DNA of 64,000 nt, from positions 14,020,941-14,084,940 of the forward strand of contig OZ024807.1 in NCBI GenBank assembly GCA_964017045.1, read 5' to 3'. Shown one piece after another: positions 60,935 to 64,000 of the stretch. The notes under the pieces are model-generated. The model saw only the letters and a program-made list of their open reading frames with translations, had not been told where the DNA came from and searched no databases. The position numbers and the translations under genes are program-made. The DNA is from Omphiscola glabra. Its lineage: Eukaryota > Mollusca > Gastropoda > Lymnaeidae. Position 1 is the stretch's first letter. Each line of letters starts with the position of its first letter.

Positions 60935-62280
60935 ACCTCTGCTTTGTCCCATTTTAAATTAAGTAACTTATTTTAAAAGACAATAAATCAGAAACTCAAC
61001 CCGTTCACATATACAACTTTAAGTTGACCCAGCTAAAAATCTGGCCTACATAATTAACAATAAAACCATTCGCTTCAATTGGATGACATAAATAAAGAGT
61101 AATTTATAGTGTTTCCGAGTTATCATTCTTTCACGGGGAATTCCCCAATCCCGAAATGTATTTTATATTTATTGTTACTTAAATTATTATTTAAATTTAT
61201 CAAGTAATTCAAACACCATTTTTTGCTGTTGTAATAATTGCTCTTTCAGTTAAACGTTAACACAGACTGCATAGTGCATTTACAAAATGTATTTTTCTGG
61301 GGAAATATTATTTTATTTAGTCTCGTGTTAAACTTACATGGATTAAAAGAGGACTTTCAATTATTATTCTACCCACTCTTTTCTATACACGTTAATTAAG
61401 TTTAAAATACGTTTTAAGTAGAAATGGGTATATCCCGGGGTCCTGGTAAGATAATCACTTTTATGCCGGGATTCCGGAAGACGCAAAATTCACGATGTTG
61501 ACGTCCGCGACGAATTGCCCCCCCCCCTTTTCACACACCCCCCCCCCCCCCCCCAATTAATTTTTCCTTGCAGGATCCTGAACTCATTAGCCATTCTAAG
61601 ACCCAGCCAATGGGCCGACGGAAAGTACGCCACGCTCCGGAAAAGTGGGGGGGGGGGGAGGGCGGGGAATGCTCTAGGAAAGTGTGACGCCAAACATTAA
61701 TTTTTTCTTAAAATCATGCAAATGAAGCCTAAAATTGACTGTGATGTTGAACTTTTTGTTGTGATGGATGTACTCTGACAGAAGATGTCACTTTGATCAT
61801 TTGAATAGTTTAATAGTTAAGTGTGGTGAAGAAATTTTTTTGATTCGTTTTTAATTTTTTAACAATTTTTTAGTTCGATAGTGTGACACACTTGGGGGGG
61901 GGGGAGTATGAGATTTGTGACAGATTGTGACAGGGATGGGATAGAATTTACCTAAAATAACGTGACATACGTAATCAACCGCCTTCACCCCCCTAGGCAA
62001 GGACCGCCCCTTTCATTCGTGGATCCGTCCTTTTGTGTGTCATATGTGAAGTAGTCCAGTAAGGGAAAACCCCGTCAGACAGCCCGTGTGGGCCTCGTGT
62101 GTGAAGCGTGTTTCTACTCTTTATGTTTATTACCCCCCCCCCCCCACCTTTTTTTTCTCCCCTCCCCCGTCCCGGCCTTTACTCCACTTGACCCGAGTTC
62201 TACTTTTGTTTTATTTGGTCCACTTTTTAGAGGTCATTAAAAAAAAAAAGCAAAGTTCCAGACATATAACAGAACGTTGA
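60935..62280. other. intergenic, no gene recognised
   Basis: AT-rich with C/G homopolymers (C8 near 61520, C16 near 61540, G10 near 61648) and a G-run MITE fragment at 61878-61985. Nothing coding was supported. Confidence 0.3.
61878..61985. mobile_element. partial G-run MITE fragment
   Basis: TGTGACACACTT, a G run, ATTTGTGACAGATTGTGACAGGG and AACGTGACATACGTAATC resemble the interior and right end of the element at 56739. Confidence 0.45.
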
Positions 62281-62281
62281 A

Positions 62282-62374
62282 ATTTGAAGGCGACTTTATT
62301 TTTGGGTCGGAAAATGTCCATTGTCAAATTTGAAGGCGACTTTATTTTTGGGTCGGAAAATGTCCATTGTCAAA
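62282..62374. repeat. 46-bp tandem duplication
   Basis: ATTTGAAGGCGACTTTATTT begins each of two identical units. Confidence 0.9.
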
Positions 62375-62473
62375 TTTAAAGCAGACAAATATCGGTCGAA
62401 GTAATAAAATTCAACATTGCAAGGTCTCAGTTAATGAAATAAACAACATAATAGACATGTGGCTAGTAATACA

Positions 62474-62890
62474 TAAAAGCATTGACACAGTGCTAACAAA
62501 GGCTGGGCCTGGGACAAAGCCTAAATTTAGGTGCCCTCTTCCCCAAAGGAATATATATAAAGCATAGACTCAGTGCTAACAAAGGCTGGGCCTGGGACAA
62601 AGCCTAAATTTAGGTGCCCTCTTCCCCAAAGGAATATATATAAAGCATAGACTCAGTGCTAACAAAGGCTTGGGCCTGGGACAAAGCCTAAATTTAGGTG
62701 CCCTCTTCCCCAAAGGAATATATATAAAGCATAGACTCAGTGCTAACAAAGGCTGGGCCTGTCACAAAGCCTAAATTTAGGTGCCCTCTTCCCCAAAGGA
62801 ATATAAAGCATAGACACAGCGCTAACAAAGGCTGGGCCTGGGACAAAGCCTAAATTTAGGTGCCCTCTTCCCTAAAAGAATATATTAACA
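62474..62890. repeat. 83-bp tandem repeat, 5 copies
   Basis: Each unit contains GTGCTAACAAAGGCTGGGCC, CCTAAATTTAGGTGCCCTC and TTCCCCAAAGGAATAT. Edge copies are slightly diverged. Confidence 0.95.
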
Positions 62891-62934
62891 CACATTTTTG
62901 AAGGCAAAATGACGATTTCGGAGATCTATGACGA

Positions 62935-63290
62935 TTCGCCGCCACTTCGCCACCACCACTTTGCCGCCGCCACCTCGCCAACACCACTTCGCCACCACCA
63001 CTTTGCCGCCGCCACTTCGCCACCACCACTTTGCCGCCGCCACCTCGCCAACACCACTTCGCCACCACCACTTTGCCGCCGCCACTTAGCCACCACCACT
63101 TTTCCGCCGCAACTTCGCCACCACCACTTTGCCGCCGCCACCTCGCCAACACCACTTTGCCGCCGCCACTTCGCCACCACCACTTCGCCTCCGCCACTTC
63201 GCCACCACCACTTTGCCGCCGCCACTTTGCCACCACCACTTTTCCGCCGCAACTTCGCCACCACCACTTTGCCACCGCCACTTCGCCGAC
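62935..63290. repeat. GCC/CCA-rich minisatellite open in several frames
   Basis: Alternating TTCGCCACCACCACT and TTTGCCGCCGCCAC-like units. Because the units lack stop codons on both strands, several overlapping frames stay open; none is preferred and no family matches. Confidence 0.9.
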
Positions 63291-63658
63291 GATGATGAAG
63301 AAATTATGTAAATAAAAATGTGATAATTTTTATACACAGGTGATCGCAAAGAATGTTTGACGTCATAAGAACACATATCTATTGAAAGTTAGCTTGCTTT
63401 GTGTGTTTTTGTTAGTACGCTGCTCGTTAGTTCTACACAATTGGTGGAATGATCTTCATATATTGAATCGGATTAAACGTTTTAGTTTTTAATTGATATT
63501 TTTAACATTTTAAAAAGACAGCGCTAAAAAATCCCCCCTCCCCCCAACCCATTTTTTCCCTCCCCTTATAAGGGACTGCAGCTTACTGAAAAAGGAGGGG
63601 TTTTCGCCCTTGTTAATCTTTTTCGCCTAGAAATTAGAAACATGTCTCAGATACATAC

Positions 63659-63817
63659 GTTTTTCCCCCCTAAAATTCGCAAAGCTACACAGCCGCGTGC
63701 CCGATCTACAAGTTCTGCTTTATTTCCAGATACCGGCTGATGCAATTCCCGTAAAAATTTCTTAATTTCTTCAACTCGCCAGGTCTCAAATGCTGTTTTC
63801 GCCATGTGAGCAGCCAT
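63659..63817 (-). CDS. first coding exon of a SAP-domain-like protein (partial gene)
   Basis: The exon reads MAAHMAKTAFETW followed by VEEIKKFLRELHQPVSGNK and AELVDRARGCVALRI, then a donor (AAAAAC|GTATGT at 63658). The pattern of two short helices joined by a Gly-Asn-Lys turn and ending AELVDRA is that of a SAP domain, a DNA/chromatin-binding helix-loop-helix motif. In invertebrates such N-terminal SAP exons often belong to lineage-expanded or transposon-related proteins (for example with YqaJ-type domains). The ATG at 63817 has an AAG|ATGGC context; an in-frame ATG also exists at 63868. Later exons are not recognised within the window; the intron would run through the repeats below 63659. 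It could also be an isolated exon relic. Confidence 0.5.
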
Positions 63818-63924
63818 CTTTGTACGTTCTTTGTACTCCCCGGTATGAACGATAACTCTGGGTGACAAGGAAAGTTGCAGTCTCCTTATAGGTCACTTCA
63901 TTTCTTACGCATCAACCTTGAACT

Positions 63925-63951
63925 TTTAAATAAAGCGCGCATTTGGATTGG
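63925..63951 (-). promoter_or_regulatory. CCAAT and TATA-like elements upstream of the SAP exon
   Basis: On the minus strand a CCAAT box (63951-63947) is followed by TATTTAAA (63932-63925), about 110 bases before the ATG at 63817. Order and spacing fit a simple core promoter for that exon. Confidence 0.4.
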
Positions 63952-64000
63952 TTACAATTGTGGAAAATTTACGTGTGATCGGTTATCCTTTTGTGAAATT

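Noticed and set aside
62856..63315. Several long overlapping ORFs on both strands
   Set aside because: They are translations of a stop-free GCC/CCA minisatellite; all frames are repetitive.

Overview
The window is nuclear DNA from an animal: AT-rich, with long introns, canonical GT/AG splice sites, and many short inverted-repeat transposons and minisatellites. The protein-level matches (PEX19, the HMG-box factor BBX, V-ATPase subunit A) are found across animals. The repeat style would suit a mollusc, perhaps a gastropod, but that is inference. No bacterial operons, CRISPR arrays or viral genes were seen.

Layout. 1-3930: AT-rich DNA with no ORF of substance, probably 3' UTR of PEX19 on the minus strand and possibly the 3' end of a convergent plus-strand gene. 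3931-13000 (-): complete 8-exon PEX19, 321 aa, ending in a CaaX box; its introns carry a piggyBac-like MITE, a hAT-like MITE, a YY1-motif hairpin and several minisatellites, one of which was built from an exon-intron boundary. 13000-16970: transposon debris, including a hammerhead-like Penelope fragment and a 133-bp hAT MITE. 16980-34993 (-): BBX, 10 coding exons, about 1,860 aa, with a probable 6-kb 3' UTR that contains a tRNA-derived SINE; one intron holds a diverged ~360-bp tandem array. 35000-42450: BBX upstream region, with Mutator-like foldback elements and hAT MITEs. 43459-52575 (+): complete 14-coding-exon ATP6V1A, 614 aa, preceded by a likely non-coding exon and followed by a ~2.1-kb 3' UTR. 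54975-64000: repeat-dense accessory region with minisatellites of 24, 26, 46 and 83 bp, a GC-rich retroposed unit with a 12-bp target duplication, MITEs, a GCC-rich array open in many frames on both strands, and at the end the first exon of a minus-strand gene with a SAP-like domain and a recognisable CCAAT/TATA promoter.

The three complete genes are unrelated housekeeping or regulatory genes (peroxisome membrane biogenesis, transcription, organelle acidification). No joint pathway is implied. The exon models were assembled by hand from reading-frame continuity and splice phase; each of the three closes exactly in phase from the start codon chosen here to stop. The BBX start remains provisional.
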